Assembly (NCBI RefSeq): GCF_003386195.1
Contig: NZ_QRDX01000004.1
Location: 62,001 to 126,000 of the forward strand
Direction of reading: 5' to 3'
Length of the DNA stretch: 64,000 nt
From: Seonamhaeicola aphaedonensis
GTDB lineage: Bacteria > Bacteroidota > Bacteroidia > Flavobacteriales > Flavobacteriaceae
Below the pieces are notes generated by a model that searched no databases, was not told where the DNA came from, and saw nothing but the letters and a program-made list of their open reading frames with translations. Made by a program: the position numbers and the translations under genes. Positions 34,700-43,110 of this stretch are shown one piece after another (the first letter of the stretch is position 1; each line of letters opens with the position of its first letter).

Positions 34700-35332
34700 A
34701 TACTAGTAATCTCCACTAATATATCAATACCAACTACCTTTATTTGGAATGGTAAAAGTATTAGTACAGGCATTAACAAATTACCAACAAACAAACCTAT
34801 TTTCTTAGGTACATTTGACGTTAAGAACGACTGTGTTGTAGATAGAAAAAATAATGGAGTAGCATTTAAGGCATGCTATTTGTTCTCTGAAAATCATTAT
34901 GATTATTGGAAAAAATTATATCCTAACCTAAATTGGAATTGGGGCATGTTTGGTGAAAACTTAACCATTTCAGGTTTAAATGAAGATAATTTATATATAG
35001 GTGATATATATAAGGTTGGAGAGGCATTGATTCAAGTTACGCAACCTCGCGAACCCTGTTTTAAATTTGGATATAAATTTGGCTCACAAAAAGCAATAAA
35101 ACAGTTTATTGATTATGGTTATTCTGGCTCTTATATTCGTATTTTAGAAGAAGGCTATGTGAGTAAGGGTGATACATTTCAATTAAACAAACAAGCTAAA
35201 AATAGTATCACAACTACACAATTTTTTAATTTACTTTTTACAAAAAATAAAGATAAAAAGCTCATTAAAGCCATCATTAACAATAATTCACTACCTCTAA
35301 GAAAACGTGAAAAACTTAAAATATTTTTATGA
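34700..35332 (+). CDS. MOSC-domain protein with no normal start codon
   Basis: The reading frame opens after the TAA at 34694. Its N terminus ILVISTNISIPTTFIWNGKSISTGINKLPTNKPIFLG is what MOSC proteins of this size begin with (MKVISTNI-type), so the gene starts near 34700, where the codon is ATA. The first ATG/GTG/TTG in frame is a TTG at 34880, deep in the domain. Seen later: KACYLFSENHYDYW, NWGMFGENLTISGLNEDNLYIGD and QPREPCFKFG with the conserved MOSC Cys. MOSC proteins handle sulfur/molybdenum cofactor or N-hydroxylated substrates. Either an ATA start or a start-lost gene. Confidence 0.65.
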   Translation: MLVISTNISIPTTFIWNGKSISTGINKLPTNKPIFLGTFDVKNDCVVDRKNNGVAFKACYLFSENHYDYWKKLYPNLNWNWGMFGENLTISGLNEDNLYIGDIYKVGEALIQVTQPREPCFKFGYKFGSQKAIKQFIDYGYSGSYIRILEEGYVSKGDTFQLNKQAKNSITTTQFFNLLFTKNKDKKLIKAIINNNSLPLRKREKLKIFL

Positions 35333-35835
35333 TGAGCGAAGCCGAAAAAATTGCAAACATTTTGAAAATGCAACCGCATCCTGAAGGTGGCTTCTTCAAA
35401 GAAACTTATAGAAGCGAAGGATCTATAGGAGAAAAAGATTTAAATAATCACATCAATGGAAGAAGAAACTATTGTACTGGGATTTACTTTTTACTCACTT
35501 CAGATTCCTTTTCAGCATTTCATAGAATTAACCAAGATGAAATGTGGCATTTTTACAAAGGCACTCCTTTAAAATTACATATAATTTCAGAAATGGGAAC
35601 CTACTCCAATGTTGTCATTGGCAACAACATAGAAAAAGGAGAAGTACCTCAATTTACAGTTAACGCCAGAGATTGGTTTGCTTCAGAAGTTGCAGATAAT
35701 GGTGATTATGCTCTAGTAGGTTGTACAGTATCGCCTGGGTTTGATTTCAGGGATTTTGAACTCCCAAAGAGAGAAACATTAATTTCAATGTTTCCTCAAC
35801 ATTCTAAAATCATCAGAAAACTTACCAGAGTTTGA
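35329..35835 (+). CDS. Cupin-like DUF985 protein
   Basis: 168 residues. Double-stranded beta-helix of the DUF985 family: MQPHPEGGFFKETYRSEG (about 15-32), STGIYFLLT-like segment NYCTGIYFLLTSDSFSAFHRINQDEMWHFYKGTPLKLHII (about 47-86), then RDWFASEVADNGDYALVGCTVSPGFDFRDFEL. His residues in the HR and MWHFY motifs are candidate ligands. Function unknown (related to plant/yeast cupin AEP-like proteins). Overlaps the MOSC gene by 4 bp. Confidence 0.88.
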   Translation: MMSEAEKIANILKMQPHPEGGFFKETYRSEGSIGEKDLNNHINGRRNYCTGIYFLLTSDSFSAFHRINQDEMWHFYKGTPLKLHIISEMGTYSNVVIGNNIEKGEVPQFTVNARDWFASEVADNGDYALVGCTVSPGFDFRDFELPKRETLISMFPQHSKIIRKLTRV

Positions 35836-35852
35836 TTCGTTTTATAAACTGA

Positions 35853-36518
35853 TTATTCTATTGGAAAATTAAAATAGGTATTTGGGAAAGGTTCGTCTTT
35901 TAATGTAAAATGCCACCACTCTCTTGGGTAGTTTTTAAAACCAAATTTAACCATAACTTCTTGCAAAAGTTGCCTATTTGCTTTTTGCTCATCAGTAATA
36001 CCATTGTAATTTATCCAAGATTGAACTCCAAAAAAATCATAAATACTTCCCATGTCTAAGGGTTTTTGGGTATCTGCAATAACAATAGTCAAATCAACAG
36101 TACTGCCTTTACTATGTCCTGACCTAGCTGCTATATATTCCTCCTTAAAAAGATTTTTCTTTTTAAAATCTGGATAAAATACTAGTTTATTTATAGTATC
36201 ATTTAAGTTATTTGACCAACGAATAAAATGATTCACAGCGCTCTGGGGTCTGTAACCATCATAAATTTTTAAATATAAACCTTTACTTTTTAAATACTCA
36301 TTGACTAATTTTAGAGCTTCGGCAGTTTGTTTGGTAAGAATAAGTCTGTTAGCATTATAGCCCTCAATGGGTTTTCCAACAAAATTATTTTGAGAATAAT
36401 AGCGAAGTTCAACATCTAAATTTGGTATAATATTGTTTACATAAACAAACCCTTCAGGTAATTGTCCAAAAGAATATAAACCATGTAGAAATAAGAAAAG
36501 TATAACAGTTTTTTTCAT
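35853..36518 (-). CDS. VanX-like D-Ala-D-Ala dipeptidase (M15D)
   Basis: 221 residues, exported: signal peptide about 1-18 ending YSFGQ. Zinc peptidase of the VanX/DdpX type: substrate Arg region YDGYRPQSAVNHF (about 92-104), zinc motif SGHSKGSTVDLTI (about 135-147, His and Asp ligands) and catalytic Glu plus third zinc His in REWWHFTL (about 200-207). In non-resistant bacteria it recycles cell-wall D-Ala-D-Ala. No VanH/VanA neighbours, so there is no sign of vancomycin resistance. Confidence 0.9.
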   Translation of the reverse strand: MKKTVILFLFLHGLYSFGQLPEGFVYVNNIIPNLDVELRYYSQNNFVGKPIEGYNANRLILTKQTAEALKLVNEYLKSKGLYLKIYDGYRPQSAVNHFIRWSNNLNDTINKLVFYPDFKKKNLFKEEYIAARSGHSKGSTVDLTIVIADTQKPLDMGSIYDFFGVQSWINYNGITDEQKANRQLLQEVMVKFGFKNYPREWWHFTLKDEPFPNTYFNFPIE

Positions 36519-37285
36519 TACTACTAATTTATATAAAATAATGAATCAAAATATAGGGCACAAAAAAACCGAGTTCCCTCAAACTCGGTCTTTTCTTAAT
36601 TTGCTTTTTTATTATGTATTAGATTTGGGGTATCCATATCAACAACATAATGCAAATATTAATTAATTAATCCATTGAACTAAAAAGTATATTATTTAGT
36701 ACACTTCAAAAGTAAAATTATATTTCATTTAAAACGATAAAAAACACTATTAATCGATGTAATGCATATAATTTTAACATTTTAAGATGAAATGCAAATA
36801 AATTAGATTAAAATGATACATGGATATTTTTCTGAATTTTAAATATTAAGAAGTAATAAAACTTATCATTCTTTAATTAACGGTACTACTTTTAAGCAAT
36901 CATTATGCTTCTATTGAAACCAAAATTGGTTTTAATCACTTTCTTGACATTTATTAATGTATATCCAGAAAATCAAAATATCAAGCTAGGTAAACTTCTG
37001 TTTAATAAACTAAAAAGAAGCTCATTAACTTTATGAAGCAGCTTCCAGCTCTCAATTAGATATTATACCGTGTACTTGTTTCAATAAAGGAAAAAATTTA
37101 TATATTCTAAATCTTATTATGATTCTCTCAGATAACTCTCAATCCTCTTTATCAATACAATTATAACCTTCATAAAATCAACCAATTAATCATTTCGTAG
37201 TAAAAATTAACGTCTTATCGTTATTTGAATAATTTTCATACCATAAGCTTTATATTACACTAAATTTTAACCAAATCGTGTAATA
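36519..37285. other. 767-bp gene desert
   Basis: Very AT-rich with no frame I can support. It contains a strong leftward terminator (36568-36589) without an evident gene feeding it. A 43-codon frame at 36905-37036 has no family resemblance. Could hold a small RNA or the remains of a lost gene. Confidence 0.5.
36568..36589 (-). terminator. Orphan leftward terminator upstream of the VanX-like gene
   Basis: Stem ACCGAGTT (36568-36575) with AACTCGGT (36582-36589), 6-base loop. On the minus strand it is followed by seven T, the classic intrinsic-terminator form. It sits 49 bp upstream of the VanX-like ATG, and no minus-strand gene lies before it. Confidence 0.75.
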
Positions 37286-38002
37286 ATGAAACTAATTTAC
37301 CTACTAGTTGCTGCACTTTTTCTGCAGTCTTCTTCACTATTTTCTCAAGATTATGTTTTCGGTGTCAAAGCTGGACTAAATAATAATACTATTGGTGATA
37401 TTAATTCAAGAGGTGGGTCAATTGCTGTAGGAAAACCTAATGAGGTTTTTGGTCCTAACAAAGAGATTAGTTATCAAATTGGAGCTTATTTTATGGCAGA
37501 GTTTGGAAGCTTTTTTATTAGACCTGAACTTAATTATGTATCATTAAAAAACAACTATGATTTCCCATTAAGAAAAGCTAATTGGGAAACTTCAAAAATT
37601 GAATTTCCTATATTACTAGGTGTTGAAGTTTTTGAACCTATATCCATTTATGCGGGTCCAAGTTTTAACTTTTTTGATGAAGTTATTCTAGATGGAGTTC
37701 AGGTAACCTCATTCAGTGATGGTGGTCCTGATCTTGAAGATAAGTCCATAAGTCTAAACTTTGGCGTTATGTTTAGATACAATCGGTTTGGTATTGACTT
37801 AAGGTATGAAATAAGCACCAATGAAACTGAAGAAGAACTTCTAGATATTAATAATTCTGCATATGGAGTTAATCTTGCTGATCTGAGAGTTTATAAACCT
37901 AAAATGCTCAGATTAAGTTTATTTATAGATCTTTTTAGAACAGACGGAACAAGTTTAGCTGATTTGTTCAAAAATGATAATAATTGTGGTTGTCCCTATT
38001 AA
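37286..38002 (+). CDS. Outer-membrane beta-barrel (PorT-like) protein
   Basis: 238 residues. Signal peptide about 1-20 ending SSLFSQ. The mature part alternates hydrophobic residues in strands typical of OMP_b-brl_2/PorT proteins: FGVKAGLNNNTI, YQIGAYFMAEFGSFFIRPELNYVSLKN, FPILLGVEVFEPISIYAGPSFNFF, ISLNFGVMFRYNRFGIDLRYEIS. Integral outer-membrane protein of about eight strands, function unknown. Downstream terminator at 38031. Tail NNCGC is unusual. Confidence 0.85.
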   Translation: MKLIYLLVAALFLQSSSLFSQDYVFGVKAGLNNNTIGDINSRGGSIAVGKPNEVFGPNKEISYQIGAYFMAEFGSFFIRPELNYVSLKNNYDFPLRKANWETSKIEFPILLGVEVFEPISIYAGPSFNFFDEVILDGVQVTSFSDGGPDLEDKSISLNFGVMFRYNRFGIDLRYEISTNETEEELLDINNSAYGVNLADLRVYKPKMLRLSLFIDLFRTDGTSLADLFKNDNNCGCPY

Positions 38003-38326
38003 TTTAATGCTATCTTCTACATAAAATAAAAAAGCATCTAAATAATAGATGCTTTTTTTACTAACTAACTAACCAAAAATATGAATTACAATTATTAAGT
38101 TTAAAGTAACCACTCAATAAACTTTTTCATTAAGTGTAATTAAATTATAATTAACAAACATTGTGCCAAACTAAAACATGTTACTTTTTTATTTGACTAC
38201 AAAAAACTAACTCAATTACTTGTTTCCATTCCTTATACTTGTTAACAAACTAATTTAATGGAATTCATATTACAGCATCATTTTTAAATTTTATTTTATG
38301 ATATTTGCGCCCAAACAATATTTTAA
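38003..38326. other. 324-bp intergenic region
   Basis: Holds the terminator of the beta-barrel gene at its left end. The rest is AT-rich with no supported gene; a degenerate TATTTG-type promoter may lie near 38305. Confidence 0.4.
38031..38055 (+). terminator. Terminator after the beta-barrel gene
   Basis: Stem AAAGCATCTA (38031-38040) with TAGATGCTTT (38046-38055), 5-base loop, followed by T's. Confidence 0.88.
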
Positions 38327-39025
38327 ATGAAAAAAATTATATTCATACTTTTAGTTTTATTTATTGCTGCATGTGGAAAAAAAGAACGTAATTTAGTGGT
38401 AAAAGCACACGTTAAAGGATTAAAAAAAGGAACTGTTTATCTAAAAAAAGTCATTGACACTAATTTGGTTACTGTAGATTCTGTAATCATTAACGGAAAC
38501 TCTCAATTTGAATTATATAGTGATGTTGAGTCTCCTGAAGTTTTCTATTTATACCTTGATAAAAATAGCAAAGAAGATGACAGAATAACTTTTTTTGCAG
38601 ACAAAGGGGTTACTGAAATCAACACGTCGCTTAAAACTTTTGCATTTGAACCAAAAATTAATGGTAGTGAACAACAAAAAGTTTTAGAAGATTACCTAAA
38701 AATGGAATCACGGTTTAATAATGAAAACTTAGAATTAATTAAAGCGTCTTTAGAAGCCCAAAAAGATGGTGATACCACAAAATTATACGCAACTAAAAAA
38801 GATATGGATAACTTATTAAAACGAAAATATCTATATACCGTTAATTTTGCCCTTAACCATAATGATAGTGAAGTTGCACCATATCTTGCATTAACAGAGA
38901 TTTATGATGCTAGACTTAATTTGTTAGATACAATTAATAACTCCCTAACTACAAAGGTAAAAGGTTCAAAATACGGCAAACAATTAGATGAATTTGTAAC
39001 CAAAATTAAAGCGCAAAAACAATAA
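38327..39025 (+). CDS. DUF4369 lipoprotein
   Basis: 232 residues; lipoprotein signal FILLVLFIAACGKKE with Cys near 16. The mature N-terminal half is a DUF4369 beta domain (VKAHVKGLKKGTVYLKKVIDTNLVTVDSVIINGNSQFEL, about 25-64), seen in Bacteroidota lipoproteins and before thioredoxin-like domains. Here no thioredoxin CxxC follows; the second half is helical. Function unknown. Confidence 0.82.
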   Translation: MKKIIFILLVLFIAACGKKERNLVVKAHVKGLKKGTVYLKKVIDTNLVTVDSVIINGNSQFELYSDVESPEVFYLYLDKNSKEDDRITFFADKGVTEINTSLKTFAFEPKINGSEQQKVLEDYLKMESRFNNENLELIKASLEAQKDGDTTKLYATKKDMDNLLKRKYLYTVNFALNHNDSEVAPYLALTEIYDARLNLLDTINNSLTTKVKGSKYGKQLDEFVTKIKAQKQ

Positions 39026-39046
39026 GTCATCTCAATAATTTCTATA

Positions 39047-39086
39047 AAACAACAAAGCCTTTCAGAAATGAAAGGCTTTGTTGTTT
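39047..39086 (+). terminator. Long hairpin terminator after the DUF4369 gene
   Basis: A perfect 17-bp stem: 39047-39063 pairs with 39070-39086 around a 6-base loop. It contains AAAGCC/GGCTTT and ends in TTGTTT. Works in either direction, so it may also stop transcription from the tRNA-Thr on the minus strand. Confidence 0.85.
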
Positions 39087-39122
39087 ATGACCTCAGGAGG
39101 CACTATTCTGTAAACTTTTTTG

Positions 39123-39196
39123 AGCCGATAGAGGGACTCGAACCCACGACCTGCTGATTACAAATCAGCTGCTCTAGCCAGCTGAGCTATATCGGC
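39123..39196 (-). tRNA. tRNA-Thr(TGT), solitary copy
   Basis: 74-nt cloverleaf on the minus strand: acceptor GCCGATA/TATCGGC, D-arm AGCTCAGCTGG, anticodon stem GCTGA/TCAGC with loop TTTGTAA (anticodon TGT), T-arm GTGGGTTCGAGTCCC, discriminator T, CCA not encoded. Sequence identical to the tRNA-Thr at 56125. Has its own promoter. Confidence 0.96.
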
Positions 39197-39209
39197 AATT
39201 TAACGGGTG

Positions 39210-39239
39210 CAAATATAAAAGCAAAATTATAATTTGCAA
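39210..39239 (-). promoter_or_regulatory. Promoter of the solitary tRNA-Thr
   Basis: Minus-strand TTG (39237-39239), 19-bp spacer, TATATTTG (39210-39217): full match to the Bacteroidota -33/-7 consensus, 13 bp before the tRNA 5' end. Confidence 0.75.
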
Positions 39240-39252
39240 CTATTCCATTAAA

Positions 39253-39522
39253 CTATTTTAAGCTATTTACCTTATCAATAAGCGCTTGGGCTTTTTCCTC
39301 TAGTTCATTATTAATTGCTCTATAATGTGCTTTAGCATTTTCTACATCTTTAGCATTTACTTTAGCTATTAAATCGTCAAAAACATCAATTGCTTCATCA
39401 ATAATAGCTTCACTCTTTTTAGTGTCTTTATCGGTATTATCCAACTCCCAATCACATACTGCTCCAATAACATCTCCTAGAACATTATTAATATCTTTTT
39501 TAAGATTTTTTACACTTGCCAT
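39253..39522 (-). CDS. 89-residue conserved helical protein
   Basis: Acidic helical protein: ASVKNLKKDINNVLGDVIGAVCDWELDNTDKDTKKSEAIIDEAIDVFDDLIAKVN, then RAINNELEEKAQALIDKVNSL. Looks like a three-helix bundle, no signal. I recognise it as a recurring flavobacterial hypothetical next to queD/idi, without known function. Confidence 0.72.
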   Translation of the reverse strand: MASVKNLKKDINNVLGDVIGAVCDWELDNTDKDTKKSEAIIDEAIDVFDDLIAKVNAKDVENAKAHYRAINNELEEKAQALIDKVNSLK

Positions 39523-39571
39523 TTTTACGTTTTTTTAGTTTAAATTAAATATAGAAAATAATTTTATAGAA

Positions 39572-39982
39572 TTACTTTCCAGAATAGGTTACAAAATTTC
39601 TTGGTGTTTCATAAAGCGTGATTTCCAGATCCAAATTGCCATCTATTTTTGGCCTCATTTTATTATAGATTACAACCGAAATGTTTTCGGCTGTTGGATT
39701 TAAGTTTTTAAACTCGGGTACTTCAATATTCAAGTTTTTATGATCAAAAGCGTCCTCTACTTCTTCTTTAATTAAAGACTTGAGTACCTTCATATCAATA
39801 ACATAACCTGTTTCTTTATCAATCTCTCCTGTTACACTCACTATAAGTTCATAGTTGTGTCCATGAAAATTAGGATTATTACATTTATCAAAAACCAATT
39901 CATTCTTTTCATTGCTCCAATCCTTTCGGTATAATCTGTGCGCAGCATTAAAGTGCGCTTTTCTACTTACTGTTACTCTCAT
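39572..39982 (-). CDS. queD: 6-carboxytetrahydropterin synthase-like (QueD/PTPS)
   Basis: Converts dihydroneopterin triphosphate to 6-carboxytetrahydropterin in queuosine synthesis, or acts as PTPS. 136 residues. Zinc His ligands in HFNAAHRLYR (about 8-17) and NFHGHNYELIV (about 38-48), catalytic Cys in DKCNNPN, and Asp/His in FDHKNLN; PTAENISVVIYN and LYETPRNF complete the family pattern. Overlaps idi by 20 bp; its substrate comes from FolE (29607). Confidence 0.92.
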   Translation of the reverse strand: MRVTVSRKAHFNAAHRLYRKDWSNEKNELVFDKCNNPNFHGHNYELIVSVTGEIDKETGYVIDMKVLKSLIKEEVEDAFDHKNLNIEVPEFKNLNPTAENISVVIYNKMRPKIDGNLDLEITLYETPRNFVTYSGK

Positions 39983-40505
39983 TGGTAGTTACGTTTATAT
40001 GTTCGTAGAATTTTTCAAAAATAACCTTAAACCATGCTGTATATTCTTGTGGGTTTAGTTTTATATCAGTCCTTACATCTTCTAATGGCATCCACTTCCA
40101 ATGGGCTACTTCATTTTCATTAATGATTGGTTCTCCTTCATATTTACCAAGAAGTATATGGTCATACTCATGTTCAGTCAATCCGTTGTCAAAAGGCGCT
40201 TTATAAATAAATGAAATAGATTCTTTTAATTCTGTAACAAAGCCCATTTCCTCTTGCAAGCGTCTTTTTCCTGCTTCAATATTACTTTCTCCATCACGCT
40301 GATGGCTACAGCAAGTATTAGTCCAAAGCCCAGGTGAGTGATATTTATCTAAAGCTCTTTGTTGCAACATCAATTCGTTTTTATGATTAAAAATAAAAAC
40401 AGAAAATGCACGATGTAATAAAGCCTTTTCATGAGCTTCCATTTTTGGCATTAACCCAATTTGTTCGTCCTGTTCATTAACAAGAATTACTTTTTCTTCT
40501 TCCAT
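39963..40505 (-). CDS. idi: Isopentenyl-diphosphate delta-isomerase type I
   Basis: Interconverts IPP and DMAPP for isoprenoid (quinone, carotenoid) synthesis. 180 residues, Nudix fold. Active site Cys in WTNTCCSHQRDGE (about 61-73), REE-like Nudix Glu in RRLQEEMGF (about 80-88), and Glu metal ligand near EHEYDHILLG. Co-translated with queD. Has a good promoter upstream. Confidence 0.95.
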   Translation of the reverse strand: MEEEKVILVNEQDEQIGLMPKMEAHEKALLHRAFSVFIFNHKNELMLQQRALDKYHSPGLWTNTCCSHQRDGESNIEAGKRRLQEEMGFVTELKESISFIYKAPFDNGLTEHEYDHILLGKYEGEPIINENEVAHWKWMPLEDVRTDIKLNPQEYTAWFKVIFEKFYEHINVTTNESNSK

Positions 40506-40512
40506 AGTACAA

Positions 40513-40544
40513 CAAAAATACCAAGTAATAATTAATATTTACAA
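40513..40544 (-). promoter_or_regulatory. Promoter of idi-queD
   Basis: Minus-strand TTG (40542-40544), 21-bp spacer, TATTTTTG (40513-40520), just upstream of the idi ATG. Confidence 0.65.
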
Positions 40545-40594
40545 TGTTTGCGATAAAAACTAAAAATGCGAATAATGAAAAGTAAATTATAAAG

Positions 40595-40602
40595 TATCTT
40601 TG
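40595..40602 (+). promoter_or_regulatory. -7 element of prfC; decides the start codon
   Basis: TATCTTTG, full TAnnTTTG match. It overlaps the more upstream in-frame ATG at 40600, so that codon cannot be in the message; translation must begin at 40624. Confidence 0.6.
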
Positions 40603-40623
40603 CAGCCATTCAAGAATATCAAC

Positions 40624-42213
40624 ATGAGTTTTTTTAAAGAAATTAAACGCAGACGTACTTTTGGGATTATTTCACATCCTGATGCTGGTAAAACCACTTT
40701 AACTGAAAAATTATTATTATTTGGAGGTGCTATTCAAGAAGCTGGAGCAGTAAAAAGTAACAAGATTAAGAAAGGTGCTACCAGTGATTTTATGGAAATT
40801 GAAAGGCAACGTGGTATTTCGGTTGCTACATCTGTGCTGGCATTTGAGTATAATAATATTAAAATTAATATTCTTGACACACCAGGTCATAAAGATTTTG
40901 CTGAGGATACTTTTAGAACCTTAACCGCGGTTGATAGCGTTATCGTTGTAATTGACGTAGCCAAAGGTGTTGAAGAGCAAACTGAAAAACTGGTTGAAGT
41001 TTGTAGAATGCGAAATATTCCCATGATTGTATTTATTAACAAATTGGATAGAGAGGGTAAAGATGCATTTGATTTATTGGATGAAGTAGAACAAAAGTTG
41101 GGTTTGAGAGTAACACCATTAAGTTTCCCAATAGGTATGGGTTATGAATTTAAGGGCATTTATAATATTTGGGAAAAGAATATTAATCTATTTAGTGGAG
41201 ACAGCAGAAAAAATATTGAAGAAACTATTGAAATATCAGATTTATCATCTTCAGAATTGGATGATTTAGTAGGTGAAAGTCCTGCAAGTAACTTAAGAGA
41301 TGAAATTGAATTAGTGGAAGGTATCTATCCAAATTTTGATAAGGTAGCCTACAGAAGTGGTCATTTGCAACCGGTATTTTTTGGTTCTGCATTAAACAAC
41401 TTTGGCGTAAGAGAACTTTTAGATTGTTTTGTAGAAATTGCGCCTACACCAAGAGCTAAGCAAAGTGATACAAGATTGGTTAACCCTGAAGAAAACAAAT
41501 TTACAGGGTTCGTTTTTAAAATCCACGCTAATATGGATCCCAACCACAGAAACCGATTAGCCTTTGTGAAAATTGTTTCTGGAGCGTTTAAACGAAATAC
41601 TCCCTACCTTCATGTTAGACACAACAAAAAACTTAAGTTCTCCAGTCCGAATGCTTTTTTTGCTGAAAAAAAAGAGATTGTAGATATATCTTATCCTGGT
41701 GATATTGTAGGTTTACAAGATACTGGAAGCTTTAAAATTGGAGACACTCTCACCGAAGGTGAGGTTCTAAATTATAGAGGTATCCCAAGCTTTTCACCAG
41801 AGCATTTTAGGTATATTAATAATGCTGATCCTTTAAAATCTAAACAATTAGCTAAGGGTATAGATCAATTAATGGACGAAGGTGTAGCTCAATTATTTAC
41901 ATTAGAATTAAATGGCAGAAAAGTAATTGGTACAGTAGGAGCATTACAATATGAGGTAATCCAGTATAGATTGGAACATGAATATGGGGCCAAATGTACT
42001 TATGAAAACTTAAATGTAGCCAAAGCCTGTTGGGTAGATCCTGAAGATGATAAAAATGATGAATATAAAGAATTCACCCAAGTTAAGCAGCGTTTTCTTG
42101 CAAAAGACAAACAAGGACAATTAGTATTTTTAGCAGATTCACTGTTTTCATTACAAATGACACAGCAAAAATACCCGAGCATTAAGTTCCTTTTTACATC
42201 TGAATTTAACTAA
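40624..42213 (+). CDS. prfC: Peptide chain release factor 3
   Basis: Translational GTPase that recycles RF1/RF2 after termination. 529 residues from the ATG at 40624 ([25 protein letters not shown]). G1 HPDAGKTT, G2 region [11 protein letters not shown]3 DTPGHKDF, G4 NKLDRE. RF3-specific C-terminal domains follow ([21 protein letters not shown], about 445-465). Monocistronic. Confidence 0.96.
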   Translation: MSFFKEIKRRRTFGIISHPDAGKTTLTEKLLLFGGAIQEAGAVKSNKIKKGATSDFMEIERQRGISVATSVLAFEYNNIKINILDTPGHKDFAEDTFRTLTAVDSVIVVIDVAKGVEEQTEKLVEVCRMRNIPMIVFINKLDREGKDAFDLLDEVEQKLGLRVTPLSFPIGMGYEFKGIYNIWEKNINLFSGDSRKNIEETIEISDLSSSELDDLVGESPASNLRDEIELVEGIYPNFDKVAYRSGHLQPVFFGSALNNFGVRELLDCFVEIAPTPRAKQSDTRLVNPEENKFTGFVFKIHANMDPNHRNRLAFVKIVSGAFKRNTPYLHVRHNKKLKFSSPNAFFAEKKEIVDISYPGDIVGLQDTGSFKIGDTLTEGEVLNYRGIPSFSPEHFRYINNADPLKSKQLAKGIDQLMDEGVAQLFTLELNGRKVIGTVGALQYEVIQYRLEHEYGAKCTYENLNVAKACWVDPEDDKNDEYKEFTQVKQRFLAKDKQGQLVFLADSLFSLQMTQQKYPSIKFLFTSEFN

Positions 42214-42355
42214 TCACCTTTTGTGTTTCATCGATAATTTCTGAAATATTTTGTTTTTAAACGATGTTTTTATACATTTAGTCGTTAAAATTAAATTTGT
42301 AGAGTTATGAATTTCTACATTTAATAAAGAATATAACCCCAAAAATGTTCTACTT

Positions 42356-42589
42356 ATGGAAGTTAAAGCCAACGAATTCAGTAATAAAGATATTACTGTT
42401 ACCTACGATCCGTGTAAATGTGTTTTATCTGGAATTTGCGCCAAAGAACTCTCTGATGTATTTAGTAACTCAATCATTCCTTGGGTAAACTTAGACAACA
42501 CTGAAACCAAACGAATCATTGAACAAGTTAAAAGATGTCCAACTGGTGCGTTAAATTATTTTAAAAATAAAAGGATGCAAGCCTCATAA
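42356..42589 (+). CDS. YjdI-type divergent 4Fe-4S mono-cluster protein
   Basis: 77 residues, Fer4_19 family. Four Cys: two in DPCKC, one in SGICAKEL, one in KRCPTGAL, the usual ligand set. E. coli YjdI is small and of unknown physiological role; here no N-acetyltransferase partner is fused. Upstream TAAATTTG at 42292 could be its -7 element. Terminator directly after the stop. Confidence 0.87.
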   Translation: MEVKANEFSNKDITVTYDPCKCVLSGICAKELSDVFSNSIIPWVNLDNTETKRIIEQVKRCPTGALNYFKNKRMQAS

Positions 42590-42590
42590 A

Positions 42591-42627
42591 AAAAGCCTTG
42601 AACTAAAATAAGTAGTTCAAGGCTTTT
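42591..42627. terminator. Bidirectional terminator between yjdI-like and DUF3467 genes
   Basis: Perfect 15-bp stem AAAAGCCTTGAACTA/TAGTTCAAGGCTTTT (42591-42605 with 42613-42627), 7-base loop, A-run left and T-run right, so it serves both converging genes. Confidence 0.92.
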
Positions 42628-42628
42628 T

Positions 42629-42946
42629 TTACGCTTGTCCAGTTGGACCAAAATTTAAAGGAATTGGTGGTTGCTCATAATCCTTAATCTCTCCATGAGC
42701 ATTTTCAAATCTAGCTACATTATCGGCTAATGCTTTTAATAAACGTTTTGCATGCTGAGGCGTTAAGATAATTCTAGATTTCACCTTGTTTTTAGGTACC
42801 CCAGGCATAATGTTTACAAAATCTACTACAAATTCTGACACAGAATGATTAATAATTGCCAAATTAGAATAAGTCCCTTCTGCTACTTTTTCATCTAACT
42901 CGATATTTATCTGACCTTGTTTTGGTTTATCCGTTTCGTCTGCCAT
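42629..42946 (-). CDS. DUF3467 protein
   Basis: 105 residues, soluble. Conserved core INIELDEKVAEGTYSNLAIINHSVSEFVVDFVNIMPGVPKNKVKSRIILTPQHAKRLLKALADNVARFE (about 14-81) matches DUF3467, a ribbon-like fold often located beside rpoC in Bacteroidota. Function unknown. Confidence 0.9.
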   Translation of the reverse strand: MADETDKPKQGQINIELDEKVAEGTYSNLAIINHSVSEFVVDFVNIMPGVPKNKVKSRIILTPQHAKRLLKALADNVARFENAHGEIKDYEQPPIPLNFGPTGQA

Positions 42947-42964
42947 TTCTTTAGTATTTAATTA

Positions 42965-42997
42965 AAAAGCCTTCAAGTTAATTACATGAAGGCTTTT
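42965..42997 (-). terminator. Terminator after rpoC
   Basis: Stem AAAAGCCTTCA (42965-42975) with TGAAGGCTTTT (42987-42997), 11-base loop. Lies between the rpoC stop and DUF3467, ending the long rpoBC message. Confidence 0.85.
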
Positions 42998-43037
42998 ATT
43001 ATTATTTGTTCTCTTAGAGGTTTTACCCCTTTAAGAC

Positions 43038-43053
43038 CCCGAACATGTTCGGG
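43038..43053. repeat. Perfect 16-bp palindrome downstream of rpoC
   Basis: CCCGAACATGTTCGGG reads the same on both strands with no loop. Located in the rpoC 3' UTR, 58 bp after the stop. Relatively GC-rich compared with its surroundings. Confidence 0.6.
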
Positions 43054-43110
43054 ATAAATTCGACCAACTTAAATCACAGCACCTTCTGCTTGTGAGATTA
43101 GAGTCTTCAT

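Noticed and set aside
34880-35332. MOSC protein starting at TTG 34880
   Set aside because: This would remove the first third of the domain, although family-typical sequence continues upstream in frame to 34700.
35853-36518. Vancomycin-resistance gene (vanX)
   Set aside because: Only the dipeptidase is present, with signal peptide and no vanH/vanA/vanRS; a cell-wall recycling role is more likely.
36905-37036. 43-codon frame in the gene desert
   Set aside because: Hydrophobic start but no family resemblance, no promoter match and no neighbouring unit; chance frame in AT-rich DNA is likely.
40600-40623. Upstream ATG of prfC
   Set aside because: Overlaps the TATCTTTG promoter element; the next ATG starts the conserved RF3 N terminus.
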